Positions 54,643-64,000 of a DNA stretch of 64,000 nucleotides are shown in pieces; the stretch's first letter is position 1, and every line of letters starts with the position of its first letter. Both the position numbers and the translations under genes were made by a program. Source of the DNA: Luscinia megarhynchos (taxonomy: Eukaryota > Chordata > Aves > Passeriformes > Turdidae). The notes beneath the pieces are model-generated. The model worked only from the letters and a program-made list of their open reading frames with translations. It ran no database searches and was not told the origin of the DNA. Location: assembly GCA_034336665.1 (NCBI GenBank), contig JAPFBE010000032.1, forward strand, positions 1,054,001-1,118,000, in the 5' to 3' direction.

Positions 54643-56203
54643 CATTGGGCTACAGGGGTGATTTCTGTGAGAAGCTGCTAAGAGCTTCCACCTTATCCAG
54701 CAGAGCCAATCCCTGGTGGCTCCAATGATGAATGTACCGCTGGTCAAGGCTGGACCAATTAGAAATGGTGGTAATGCCTCTATGATAACATATTTAAGAA
54801 GAAAAAACAAAAGTTGTTGGGCAGTTGCAATTTCGACAAGAGAAAAGCAGTGAGAATGTGAGAGGAACAACTATGCAGACACCAAGGTCAGTGGAGAAGG
54901 AAGGGGAAGAGGTGCTCCGGGTACTGGAGCTGAGATTTGCCTGTAGCCCATGGTGAAGACCATGGTGAGGTAGGCTATCCCCCTGCAGCCCATGGAGATC
55001 CATGGAGATGCAGAGATCTACCTGCAGCCTGTGGAGGAGCCCCATGCTGGAGCAGGTGGATGGATGAGAGGAGGCTGTGGACTCCATGGGAGAACCATGG
55101 AGAGAGCAGCCCATACTGGAGCAGCCTGTCCTTGAAGGACTGCACCCTGTGGAAGAGTGATCCATGTTGCAGCAGTTTGGGGAGGACTTATGCCCATGGG
55201 ATTGTCACTGAAACTGCAGGAAAAACAAAAACCTTCCAATATTTTTAGTGTTAGAGAATCAAGGCATAACTTGATTCTGGCCAGGATGCCCAAGAGAAAC
55301 CATTTCATCTATACATAGGCCAGGTGTGCAGAGAAAATCGTTCCATGACACATACATTTTACCAGATTTTTCACAAACTTTATACAGTCAAAGCCAATAG
55401 ACATTAATTGGTTCAACATTCATTGGTTCCAAGTTATGTGGTTCCTAGTATTTGTTTTCCTATTGGTTTCAGATCTTTTCTCCTCCGATACTAATTAAGT
55501 CCTCATTCTTATCTCTCCTTTTCCAGACCATGTGTCTCCGACCATGCCAGGAGTGTTGTTTGGAGCTGATGGTCCATTAATGACCGTTCAGGATCATTAT
55601 CTTTCTGTGCTACTCCCAGTCTGTTGAGATGTTAAATTCATCAGACCTTGCCTGGTGGAACAATGCCCTGGAAAGAAATGCTAATTTCCTTCCCAGAGGG
55701 CAAAGGCGAACAAACCTGACTAAAGTCATAAAAAAAAATCAATGTAAAGTTGATATATTTTCCAACAGGATGGACTCATATTGGAGAACTTCTATGTGAA
55801 CTGTCTCCAGTGAGAGGGCCTCCACAGTGGAGCAGGGCAATTACTGCTCTCCCTGAGCAGCGGGAGAAATCACGGGTGTTGAAATGTGCATAACTCCCAT
55901 TCCCTGTCTCCTTGGGCCACTGGGGGAGGATGTACAGCTGGGAAGGAGGGAGGGGTGGGGGAAGGTGTTTTTAAGGTCTTATTTTACTTCTCATTATCTT
56001 GCTTTGATTTTGTTGGTAGCAAATTCAATTAATATCTTTGAGCCTGCTTTGCCTGTGATGGTATTTGATGAGTGATCTCTCCCAGTCCTTATCTCAACCT
56101 ATAAAACCTTCATTACATTTTCTTTCCCCCATCCAGCTGAAGAGGGCAGTTATAGAGTGGCTTTGGTGGGTGCCTGGCATCCAGCCAGCATCAACCCACT
56201 ACA
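54643..56203 (+). mobile_element. Passerine ERVL-type LTR, 5' truncated, with internal insertion
   Basis: Contains the U3 phrase TTGGGCTACAGGGGTGATTT, TATA box GATAACATATTTAAGAAG (about 54784), short GGAG(C/A)... CCATGG repeats (54940-55200) and the 3' part ending CAACCCACTACA at 56203. AATTCAATTAATATC (about 56023) replaces the usual AATAAA region. I recognise this LTR type from songbird genomes. 55249-55767 is an insertion. Confidence 0.7.
55249..55767 (-). mobile_element. LTR-like insertion inside the LTR (519 bp)
   Basis: TGTTAGAGAATCAAGG to TTTTCCAACA. It interrupts the host LTR, whose sequence resumes with 'ggatggactcatattggaga'. CCAAT-type boxes on the minus strand near 55410-55460 and GTATAAAG (minus, about 55380) suggest minus orientation. 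No duplication found. Confidence 0.5.
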
Positions 56204-56451
56204 CCTCTTTTGCAATGAAGAGTCAGGTAAAACCTCCACACAGAAGTACCTCTTTATTGATGCTTCCTCTTCTCAGGGTTGTAGCAGGAAAGAAGATATT
56301 TGCCCAGGGGTCATCTCTCTTAAGCTTGCTTTAAGACTGTTATAGATGGGTAATATGGTGATTGGCTCTCACAATTAGGGATGAATACTGTGTGTATGTT
56401 AAGAGTTTTATTGATGTACGGTTATGTTATTGTGATTTGTTGTTTGAATAT
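56204..56451 (-). mobile_element. LTR-like fragment
   Basis: The minus strand has GAGAGCCAATCACC (about 56363-56376) and GCATCAATAAAGAGG (about 56250-56264). Too short and undefined to classify. Confidence 0.35.
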
Positions 56452-56961
56452 TGTGCTGGTTTGAAAGCAAACCAGTGGGAGGTCCTAAGTCAGAACTACA
56501 ATTTAATAGGAAAATTAAAATAAAATGTAGTAGTACAAAAACACTGAGAGTCAGAATACAACCTGACACCCTGTCAGTCAGGGTATTGCTAGTAGTCTGA
56601 TTAAATGGTGGCTGCAGTACTCCTGGAGCGACAGATGTGGTTCTGTTGAAGAAGTAGTCCTGTAGAAGGGTGTAGTTTTCTTCTGAAGGTCTAGCGATGA
56701 TGAAGAAGTCTTCTGGGAATCTAGTGGGAAAAGGCTGTTTGTGGTGTTCCAAATCTCGGATTATATCCAGGTAGGAATGCTTGGCTCCTTCCCTTGGGTG
56801 GAGCATTTTACAATGGGATGATGTAATTTTATGAGTCATGCATTGAGACTCAATGACCCATTAACAGAACATAGCCCCCTGGAGGGAGGATAAGAAGAGA
56901 TAAAGAACACTGCCCCACCTGATTTTAACAGATGGTAATAGAATACATACTTCTATTTACA
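56452..56961 (-). mobile_element. LTR, minus orientation (510 bp)
   Basis: TGTGCTGGTTTGAAAG at 56452 to CTTCTATTTACA at 56961, so the minus strand starts TGTAAATAGAAGTATG. The segment 'gagactcaatgacccattaa' (56847-56866) is characteristic of a frequent passerine LTR I recognise. No target-site duplication is visible. Confidence 0.7.
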
Positions 56962-57013
56962 TCTTGCATTGCAACCTAAGACGATGTCCTCTGTTCTCCC
57001 CATAGTCCCTTCA

Positions 57014-57034
57014 CCCCCCCCCCCCCCCCCCCCC
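57014..57034 (+). repeat. Poly-C tract (21 C)
   Basis: An uninterrupted run of 21 C between two LTRs. The length is likely variable and prone to assembly error. Confidence 0.9.
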
Positions 57035-57038
57035 GTAT

Positions 57039-57455
57039 TGTTGCCACTGGACAGCTTAGGTTGTTGAGGACAGGTACCCCTTGCATGAGGCATTTGTGAA
57101 TAGGGAAGGCTTGTTGCTAGGGGGGTGTGGCATGACAACACCTGACCTCCAATCAAGTTGCAAGAAAGTAGTCTCCACTAATAGACGGCGAAAAAGAGTT
57201 GACTGACAAACTTTGGGAGGGCCTAGGGTTGTCTGATGCAACCCCAAGGGTATAAAAGGCAGAGCAGCCATTTTGTGGTTGAGCATGAGGCAGACGGTCG
57301 CAGACTCCCAGCGCTGTTATTTTTCCTTATTCAGACTTTTGTTGTATGTTGTTAAGGTTTAATAAACCTTTTAAAATTTTAAAGTATGCAGTCGTTTCTC
57401 ACAAGACTATGATGTGTCCAGAGTCCTTTCTTTAGCTCACATTCTATATTTCACA
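57039..57455 (+). mobile_element. LTR, plus orientation (about 417 bp)
   Basis: TGTTGCCACTGG to TATTTCACA, with GGTATAAAAGGC (TATA, about 57250) and GTTTAATAAACC (polyadenylation, about 57356) ~105 bases apart. Class I-like layout. Confidence 0.6.
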
Positions 57456-57662
57456 GTGCAACCAGCCAGTGGGGAAAGAGAGAGGGACATGCAGCTGGGA
57501 AATTAGTATAAAAAGGAGGCTGCATCCTCTAACAAATTTGAGAGATTCCAGGGGAAATGCCCATGACCTCTCCCTTTATTCAAATAAAGCTACAGGACTC
57601 CTCTGTCTCCTTTTTGGAGATAAACCTGTGATGTTTGTGGATTAATTTTCCTGGCATTAGGT
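57456..57662 (+). mobile_element. 3' part of another LTR, plus orientation
   Basis: AGTATAAAAAGG (about 57509) and TTCAAATAAAGC (about 57579), ending near 'ttttcctggca'. 5' part absent. 57663-57945 holds T-rich sequence and no gene; the Lys-rich minus-strand frame there mirrors the T runs. Confidence 0.55.
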
Positions 57663-57945
57663 ATTAAGCTAAGAAGCTTCTGGGGTTGTTTTTTTTTTTC
57701 CCTTCCCCTGGCCTGGAGGCTTTTCACAGGCAAATCTTTTCTGCAGGGTTTTCTTATTTTTTTTCCTCTTTTTTTTTTTGTTATTGTTGTTGTTTTGTTT
57801 TTCTTTCTGGCCTGGGGAGCCTGCGGCATGGGTTCATCCAGTCCAAACCCTGGAAAGACAGAGCCAGTAAAAGAAGGAACATAAAACTCTACTAACTTTG
57901 CCAGCTGAGAGAAGACCAATGCTACAAAACCAACAGGTTCCCAGT

Positions 57946-58499
57946 GTGATAGATAAGGAACCTTTTGTTCGCCTGACAGACCTTGAAAAGATATTGCCTG
58001 GGCCTGTGGGGCCAAGATGTCTAAATTGTTTTATTGCTTTGCTTTGCTTGCCAAGATGCTGTTAATTGTTTTGCTTTGCTAGCCTTACAGACCTTGAAAG
58101 TAAGGCCAGGATGTTGTTAATCGTTCTGCTTTGCTTGCATAAATCACATATCGCTTTAAGTGCCAGTAGGTCTCCAAGGAACCGCCGGATCACCTTATAA
58201 GGAGAAGGGGTCAGCAGGACAAGGCTGAGGAAGACTCCTCACCTTCATCCCTCGACCACCAGAAGGCAGAAGAAGACCCCCTAGCAACTGGAGGAGCATG
58301 CGCAAAATTACTAGAGGAAGAACACGTAATCCGGAAACAGAACAACTTAAAAGGGATGAACTAAGAGGGGTGGGCACGACAGTTGGTAGAGCGGTGACTC
58401 CCCTGCCGCCCAGCGCTGCAACTTTGCTTTCTCTTTTCTACAATAATAAATTGATTATTTTGATTGGTATGAGATGGCCCATTGTGCTCATTTATAACA
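57946..58499 (+). mobile_element. 5' LTR of class I ERV
   Basis: Ends TTTATAACA at 58499, three bases before the PBS. U3 contains two to three imperfect copies of an enhancer-like unit (ACAGACCTTGAAA ... GCTTTGCTTG at about 57979-58050 and 58085-58138). ACAATAATAAATTG (about 58440-58453) is the polyadenylation signal. The start is not certain: TGTGATAG at 57946 or TGTCTAAATT at 58018. Confidence 0.7.
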
Positions 58500-58502
58500 A
58501 CT

Positions 58503-58520
58503 TGATGCCGTGACTTGGAT
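58503..58520 (+). other. Primer-binding site, tRNA-His type
   Basis: TGATGCCGTGACTTGGAT matches the 3' end complement of tRNA-His (TGGTGCCGTGACTCGGAT) except two transitions. A His primer is known from HERV-H-like class I ERVs. Confidence 0.8.
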
Positions 58521-58912
58521 CGCTGAATCAGAGAGATTCCCTGTTTGCGGGGAGGCGCCCCACCACTTTGGTGGCCCCGGGACTGGGGATTCCGCTCCCA
58601 TCCCGACCGACGAACCCAAAGAGGAAAAGAGAGAAGCAAAGGAGGATAGAAGGGCCCGGGTAGACCCCTTAAATTTTGTGCACAAAGTCCGGACAAAGAC
58701 GCAGGACGCATAAGTATAAAGGGATCCGTTCGGGCGGGGTCGGGATCCCAGAGTGCGGCGGTGTGGTGTGTGTGTGAGAGGGGAACTGGCAGCCAGATTC
58801 CCCAAGTGAGTGCGGACCCTTAGTAGTGCGGTTCCCATTGACCCGCGAGGGCTTGGGCCATGAAACAGGGGAAGCGAGAGTAACATTGATTGTGTGAAGG
58901 CACTCTGGAGGA
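58521..58912 (+). other. Leader of class I ERV
   Basis: About 390 bases between PBS and gag. Likely holds splice donor and packaging signal: 'cccaagtgagtgcgg' (58800-58814) has AAG|TGAGTG, a weak donor match. No coding evidence. Confidence 0.5.
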
Positions 58913-59675
58913 ATGGGGCAGGGGAAGAGTAAGCCTCCTGCAGAGATCAAACTCCCACCTGTACCTAGGGATAGCCCCTTAGGATTTCTGTTAGATAATT
59001 GGGAACATTTCCCCGATACAGGGGGAAAGGACAAGGCTAAAATGATACATTATTGTGTAGAGGTGTGGGGTGGGAATGAAATCTCAAAAAATGTATTTTG
59101 GCCAGTATTTGGATCTTCAGAGGATTGGGTAAAACAAAAACTGAATATTTGGGTAAACACTAAAAAACCTCTCTGTGCTGAAGAGAGTGATTATGCAAAG
59201 GTTTGGGTAGGACGCCCGGAGGTATTTATTTTTAAATTGGCAGAGAAATCTAGGGAAAGATGAGACTCCCACAGAGTGGCTAGAAAGGCTGCGAAAGAAC
59301 TTCCAGCTTTACTCAGGAATGGATCCGGATGGTCAGATGGGGCAGGCAGTACTGAAAGTGCATTTTGTTTCAAAATCTTGGGAGGATATTAGGAAAAAGA
59401 TACAGAAGATGGAAGACTGGCAGGACAGAGGGTTGGATGAACTATTGAGGGAAGCTCAGAAGGTTTATGTACGAAGGGAAGAGGAAAGTCATAAGCGACA
59501 GGTTAGAATGATGGTTGCTGCGGTACGGGAAAGCAGGGGGCAAGATCGGGAGGCGGTACAGAGGAGGCCCGGTCGACAGTCGAGCGAAACAAAGGACTCA
59601 AGAGAAAGGCAGGACTTAAAGGTGTGTTTTTATTGCGGGAAGAAAGGACACTTCAAGAGGGAATGCCGGATCTGA
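58913..59675 (+). pseudogene. gag: Class I ERV gag with internal deletion
   Basis: ATG at 58913 encodes a myristoylated gammaretroviral-type matrix (MGQGKSKPPAE). The frame breaks near 59250, and the capsid C-terminal part follows in the next frame (PTEWLERLRKNFQLYSG, LREAQKVYVRREEE). It ends with a single zinc knuckle CFYCGKKGHFKREC (about 59625-59666) and TGA at 59673. Gammaretroviral Gag is usually about 500-550 residues; here only about 250 are left. Late matrix, p12 and most of capsid are missing, removed in one deletion at about 59250. Confidence 0.85.
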
Positions 59676-62600
59676 ATTAGGGATGAGAAGGAGTTTAAGG
59701 CAGATTAGGGGGGTCAGGGGCTCTATTTATTGGGGACCCGGAAACATCAAAGAGAGCCCTTGATAAAATTAAAAGTGGGTCCCCATGGCCAGGAGGTTAC
59801 TTTCTTGGTTGATACTGGTGCGGAAAGATCTACACTTCAATCGTTACCCAAGGGGTGTGCCCTGTCTAAAGAAACAGCTACAGTGATAGGAGCAAAGGGG
59901 GAACCCTTTGATGTAAAGGTAATAAAGGGAGTCGTAATAGAATCAGAATCTAAATTAGGAGTGGGGGATTTTTTGTTGGTATCGGAATCAGACTACAACT
60001 TATTAGGCAGAGACATGATTGTAGAATTAGGTATCCAAATAGAGGTGGTGGAGAAAGAGTTACAAATTAGGCTCTGTCCCCTCAGACAGGAGGACGAGAA
60101 GGAAATAAATCCGGAAGTGTAGTATAGCCCTGGGAGTGTGAGGCAGTTAAAAATAGCCCCATTTACAGTTAAAATCAAGAACCCCGAAATTCCAGTAAGG
60201 ATAAAGCAATACCCCATCTCTCCTGAGGGAAGGAGGGGATTGAAGCCTGAAATAGACAGGTTGTTGAGTAGGGGATTGTTAGAGCCTTGTATGTCACCAT
60301 ATAATACACCAATACTTCCAGTTAAAAAGGCAGATGGGTCTTATAGTTTGGTACATGATTTGAGGGAAATAAACAAACGGACCATAGCCAGGTTCCCTGT
60401 GGTGGTGAATCCTTATACACTTTTGAGTAAGCTGGGTCCGGACAATTTGTGGTACAGTGTAATAGATTTAAAGGATGCATTCTGGGCCTGCCCTCTCGAG
60501 GAATTAAGTAGAGATTATTTTGCCTTTGAATGGGAAGACCCTGAAACGGGGAGAAGACAACAGCTTAGGTGGACAGTACTACCCCAGGGGTTCACAGAAT
60601 CCCCAAACCTGTTTGGGCAGGCGCTTGAACAAATTTTAAAGGATTACCAGACAAAGCCTGGGGTGACTTTGACACAATATGTGGATGACCTATTGTTAGC
60701 AGGAAAGATGAAGAGGATGTAAGGAAAGAAAGTATTAGACTTCTAAACTTTTTGGGACTCAAAGGCCTGAAAGTTTCCAAAACTAAGTTACAATTTGTAG
60801 AAGAGGAAGTTAAATATTTAGGGCATTATTTGAGAAAAGGCGAAAAGAGGATAGATCCGGAAAGAATTCAAGCTATTTTATCATTACCAATACCAAAGAA
60901 CAAAAGACAGATTCGGCAGATATTAGGCCTTACCGGATATTGTAGGCAGTGGATTGAGAACTGCAGTAATAGAGCTAGATTTTTATATCAGAAGTTGACA
61001 CAGGAAGGGCTAATGAAGTGGACTCAGGAGGACACGGAAAAACTTCAAGAGTTAAAAGAAAGTCTAGTTCATGCCCCGGTTTTAAGCCTTCCGGATTTAA
61101 AAAGACCATTCTTTTTATTTGTCAACGTAGCAGAAGGAATTGCATTCGGAGTGCTGTCTCAGGATTGGGCAGGGAAAAAGAAGCCGGTGGCATATTTATC
61201 AAAAATTTTGGATCCAGTGAGTAAAGAATGGCCTACATGCTTACAAATTTTAGCAGGATGTGCTGTATTGGTAGAGGAGGCCAGAAAAATTACCTTCAAT
61301 AGTAGTCTAAAGGTCTTATCCCCCCACAATATCCGGAGTGTGATGCAACAAAAAGTGGATAAGTGGATTTCTGATGCGAGACTTTTAAAGTATGAAGGAA
61401 TTTTGTTAGAGGCACCTGATTTTACTCTAGAAACCACCACCCTACAAAATCCAGCCGCCTGTCTATATGGAGAACCAGAACAGGAACCTTTAGTACATGA
61501 TTGTATAGCTACTATAGAAGAACAAACTAAAATTAGACCCGATTTGGAGAAAGAGGAGCTGGATGGGGGAGAAAAACTGTTTGTAGATGGATCCTCCAGG
61601 GTGATTGAGGGAAAAAGGAAATCTGGATATGTCATCATAGGGGGAACTGACTTACAAGTAATAGAATCAGGGGCTTTGGATAAGTTATGGTCAGCACAAG
61701 CGTGTGAGTTGTATGCTATAATTCGAGCTCTAACACTCTTAAAGGGGAAAGAAGGAACAATATATACCGATTCTAAATATGGGTTTAGGGTGGTCCACAC
61801 TTTTGGAAAATTATGGGAGAAAAGGGGACTGATTAACTCACAGGGAAAAGATTTAGTACATCAGAAATTGATAGTTGAAGTATTGCGAGCTTTAAGGGGG
61901 CCCAAAAGGGTGGCAGTGGTTCATTTGAAGGGACACCAACGGGAGTTAGATTTCAGAAGCAGAGGAAATAATGCGGCTGATCAAGAAGTGAAACAAGCTG
62001 CCATGAAGGAAATGGTTTTGAGAGAGAAACAGGGAAATAATGAAGTACCTGAGCAGGAGGAAAATAATCCTGTTTTTACTGATGGGGAAAAGGAAAAACT
62101 AAGGAGGATGGGGGTAAAAGAGGAAATGAGCAAATGGGTGTTAGAAGATGGAAGAGAGATATTGCCCAAAGCGGTAGCTCAGCGAATGTTATATAAATTA
62201 CATCAAAAGACACATTGGGGGGCCCAGGGGTTGGTTGACCACTTTGCTACTAAATTCATGAGTATTGGGCTCCATGATATGGCTAAACATATCACTAAAA
62301 GCTGTCCCACCTGTCTGCGGGTAAACCGCAGTAATCTGAGGAAATTACCCCAAGGGGGAAGGCCTTTGGCAAAAAGGCCTTTTGCAAATTTGCAAATAGA
62401 CTTCACTGAGTTACCAAAGGTTGAAAGGGTCAGATACCTCCTAGTCATAGTAGACCACCTCATCCATTATGTGGAAGCTTTCCCAACTGCAAGAGAAACA
62501 GCCCGGACAGTGGTAAAAACTTTGTTGGAAGAAATAGTGCCCAGGTACGGAGTGCCTGAGACCATAGACTCTGACAAAGGGCCACAATTCACATCGAAAA

Positions 62601-63244
62601 TAACACAGGAACTGGCGGAAGCATTGGGAATTAGATGGGAGAAACATACCCCTTGGCATCCTCAAAGTTCAGGAAGGGTAGAAAGGATGAATGGAGAAAT
62701 AAAGAAACAACTCACTAAATTGGTACTAGAAACTAGGCTGTCATGGACAAAATGCATTCCATTAGCCTTGCTAAATATTCGAACACAACCACGAGCAGAT
62801 GTAGGATTGTCTCCATTTGAAATGTTATATGGAATGCCCTATAATTTGGAAAAGGTTCAATCCAATCCTAACATTAGTGAACAATATATCAATAAGTATT
62901 TGGTCACCCTAATGAAATTTAGAAAACAACTGTGGGAAAAAAGGATGTGGGCTCAGAGACCACCTTTAGATCTTGTGTTACATCAGGTACAACCTGAAGA
63001 TTGGGTCCTGGTTCGAAGCTGGAAAGAAAACCCAATAACCCCGAAGTGGGAAGGACCGTATTTGGTACTACTCACCACAGACATGGCCATCCAAACAGCA
63101 AAAAAAGGGTGGACTCATGCCAGCCAAATAAAGGGACCAGTGGATCCATCAAGGTTCACGAAGGACACTAAAAGCCCTGAATGGGAGGTGAAAGAGACTG
63201 CAGGAGATTTGAAGTTGACCCTAAAGAGAAAAACACCGTCATAA
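59676..63244 (+). pseudogene. pol: Class I ERV pol, nearly intact (one frameshift, two in-frame TAG)
   Basis: In the same frame as gag after the stop. Protease has FLVDTGAERSTL (about 59808). TAG occurs at 59706-59708 and 60120-60122. RT has LVHDLREINKR, LPQGFTESP and YVDDLLLAG (about 60678-60705). A one-base loss near 60705 shifts the frame, and an 830-codon open frame then runs to TAA at 63242. It contains the RT thumb, RNase H (KLFVDGSSR, about 61578; TDSKYG; GHQRELD), integrase zinc module (HQKTHWGAQG ... CPTC), DDE core (LQIDFTELP, SDKGPQFTS, RVERMNGEIKK) and a GPY/F-type end (WEGPYLVLL). This is the best-preserved coding sequence in the window. Confidence 0.9.
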
Positions 63245-63673
63245 ATGGACTCAGAGGACATTTGGGTAGGGGATAATTGGATATTACAAAAAGAGCTCAT
63301 AGGAACTTCAGAGTCACCTGGATATTGTGGACACTTAGAAAAACTTGCACAACAACCTTATTATCGGGCCGTTAGGTTAGAATGTAAGGGAAAACTGTAT
63401 AATGGGGAGGGTAATGTAAATCATAATGATATAAGGGTGGCATGTAGTTGGTTAGATTGTTGTTGCTATCCATTTGTATGCTTTTGCTGTAAAATTTGCA
63501 AAAAGCTGTGGTGGGTCCACTGCCAGAAGGTGAGGGCTCCTAGGAGTGTGTGTCAGCCTTGTTGGGAGGAACAGCGCGAGCTGACTACCTTGGTCCTAAG
63601 CCAAAAGGTAGCAGCTCGAGAGCTAAAAGTGGGATCCCCCGTCCTGGTGGCAGATATTCTCCAAAGGCATTAA
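63245..63673 (+). CDS. Cysteine-rich small ORF directly after pol (possible accessory protein)
   Basis: ATG at 63245 follows the pol TAA with no gap. 142 residues. Residues ~68-103 hold 11 cysteines, including DCCCYPFVCFCCKICKK, interleaved with aromatic and hydrophobic residues and followed by basic residues. The N-terminal half is ordinary and acidic, with no signal peptide. It does not look like an Env surface protein. Such a Cys-rich/basic arrangement recalls retroviral transactivators in outline only, and membrane-linked palmitoylated proteins are another reading. The frame is intact, unlike gag. I do not recognise the protein. Confidence 0.55.
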   Translation: MDSEDIWVGDNWILQKELIGTSESPGYCGHLEKLAQQPYYRAVRLECKGKLYNGEGNVNHNDIRVACSWLDCCCYPFVCFCCKICKKLWWVHCQKVRAPRSVCQPCWEEQRELTTLVLSQKVAARELKVGSPVLVADILQRH

Positions 63674-63893
63674 CCCTGAGCTTTATTGTTACCACCCCAA
63701 CGAGCCTTCGGGTCCATTTAATACGGATATTGTAGAAGTAAAGTGCCGAAAACAGGTAAAGAAACTCAGGTGTGATACCCCACCGTTGAAAGAAAGGAGT
63801 TGGCACTCCAGGGAGAGAAAGTGGAAAAGAGGAGTGAATCCCACCCCTGAAGAATATCCTTGCTGCCGTGAAGATGGGTTACCCCGCAACTAG
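63627..63893 (+). CDS. Overlapping small ORF in a second frame (continuation or separate exon)
   Basis: A stop-free frame of 88 codons, without ATG near its start, overlaps the end of the previous ORF and runs to TAG at 63891. It encodes NPELYCYHPNEPSGPF and then a basic Cys-containing stretch (VKCRKQVKKLRC; HSRERKWKRG; PCC). A one-base shift near 63668 would join it to the Cys-rich ORF, or it may be reached by splicing. Unrecognised. Confidence 0.4.
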   Translation, partial: KWDPPSWWQIFSKGINPELYCYHPNEPSGPFNTDIVEVKCRKQVKKLRCDTPPLKERSWHSRERKWKRGVNPTPEEYPCCREDGLPRN

Positions 63894-64000
63894 TAGCAAC
63901 CTGGTTGGCGGGCGAGGCAGAAGGGTAAGTGGTGGGGAAAGGGAACCTCCACCAAGTATAAACACCGATATGGCACCTAAACTCTTGGAAACCCAAGGCC
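63874..64000 (+). CDS. ORF open at the window end; contains splice-donor consensus
   Basis: ATG at 63874 opens a frame without stop to 64000 (42 codons; Gly/Arg-rich VGGRGRRVSGGERE). Within it AGG|GTAAGT at 63922-63930 is a strong 5' splice-site match. It may be the start of env or a leader exon. The remainder lies outside the window. Confidence 0.35.
   Translation, partial: MGYPATSSNLVGGRGRRVSGGEREPPPSINTDMAPKLLETQG

Noticed and set aside
57014..57034. Poly-C as a regulatory or quadruplex element
   Set aside because: Could form a quadruplex on the other strand, but it is more simply a microsatellite between LTRs and its length may be a sequencing artefact.
57590..58015. Minus-strand frame of 141 codons with Lys-rich middle
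   Set aside because: Driven by T runs, crosses an LTR boundary and shows no family resemblance.
1..64000. CRISPR arrays, bacterial operons, rRNA genes
   Set aside because: No regularly spaced identical repeats, no bacterial gene organisation and no rRNA similarity; the repeats present are eukaryotic LTR and LINE elements.

Overview
The window is repeat-dense vertebrate DNA, most likely from a songbird. CR1 LINEs ending in an ATTCTGTG-type 3' tail, several LTR families I recognise as passerine-type, and nested endogenous retroviruses (ERVs) of three classes fill most of it. No complete host gene is visible. The ERV load and nesting would fit a W chromosome or other low-recombination region, but that is inference. 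All ERV genes are broken copies, apart from a long open pol reading frame in the right-most element.

Layout. 1-7.4 kb: env-less ERV with PBS-Lys and in-frame gag-TAG-pol (called ERVL-like here) on the minus strand, its 3' end joined to an inverted pol piece of a relative. 7.4-19.4 kb: an older relative (gag in three pieces, PBS, 5' LTR), split by a near full-length CR1 (14.2-18.4 kb) and by a 4.9-kb plus-strand provirus (8504-13408) carrying massive G-to-A change. 19.4-28 kb: env, LTR and repeat remnants. 27.9-32.7 kb: a rearranged ERVL-like copy with inverted halves, a long second LTR, a polypurine tract and a 3' LTR. 33.6-37 kb: largely non-repetitive sequence with one possible terminal exon. 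37-41 kb: CR1 pieces with inserted LTRs. 41.8-46.6 kb: a class II (betaretrovirus-like) ERV whose primer-binding site continues into the complement of an entire tRNA-Lys. 46.6-51.4 kb: a second class II ERV interrupted by CR1. 53.3-57.7 kb: stacked LTRs. 57.9-64 kb: a class I (gammaretrovirus-like, PBS-His) ERV with gag, pol and, straight after the pol stop, a cysteine-rich small ORF where env or accessory genes would sit.

The most notable signals are: (1) the hypermutated provirus, with G edited before A/G and spared before C/T, an unedited U3, an edited R-U5, and C-to-T changes in the 5' U3, as expected for cytidine deamination during reverse transcription; (2) the LTR plus full-length antisense tRNA-Lys with its CCA; (3) the Cys-rich ORF plus a consensus splice donor downstream of pol in the class I element; (4) a strongly hydrophobic, multi-pass N-terminus in the Gag of the env-less ERV, seen in two divergent copies. 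Boundaries were read by eye. Family labels rest on motifs and cross-comparison inside the window, not on a database search.
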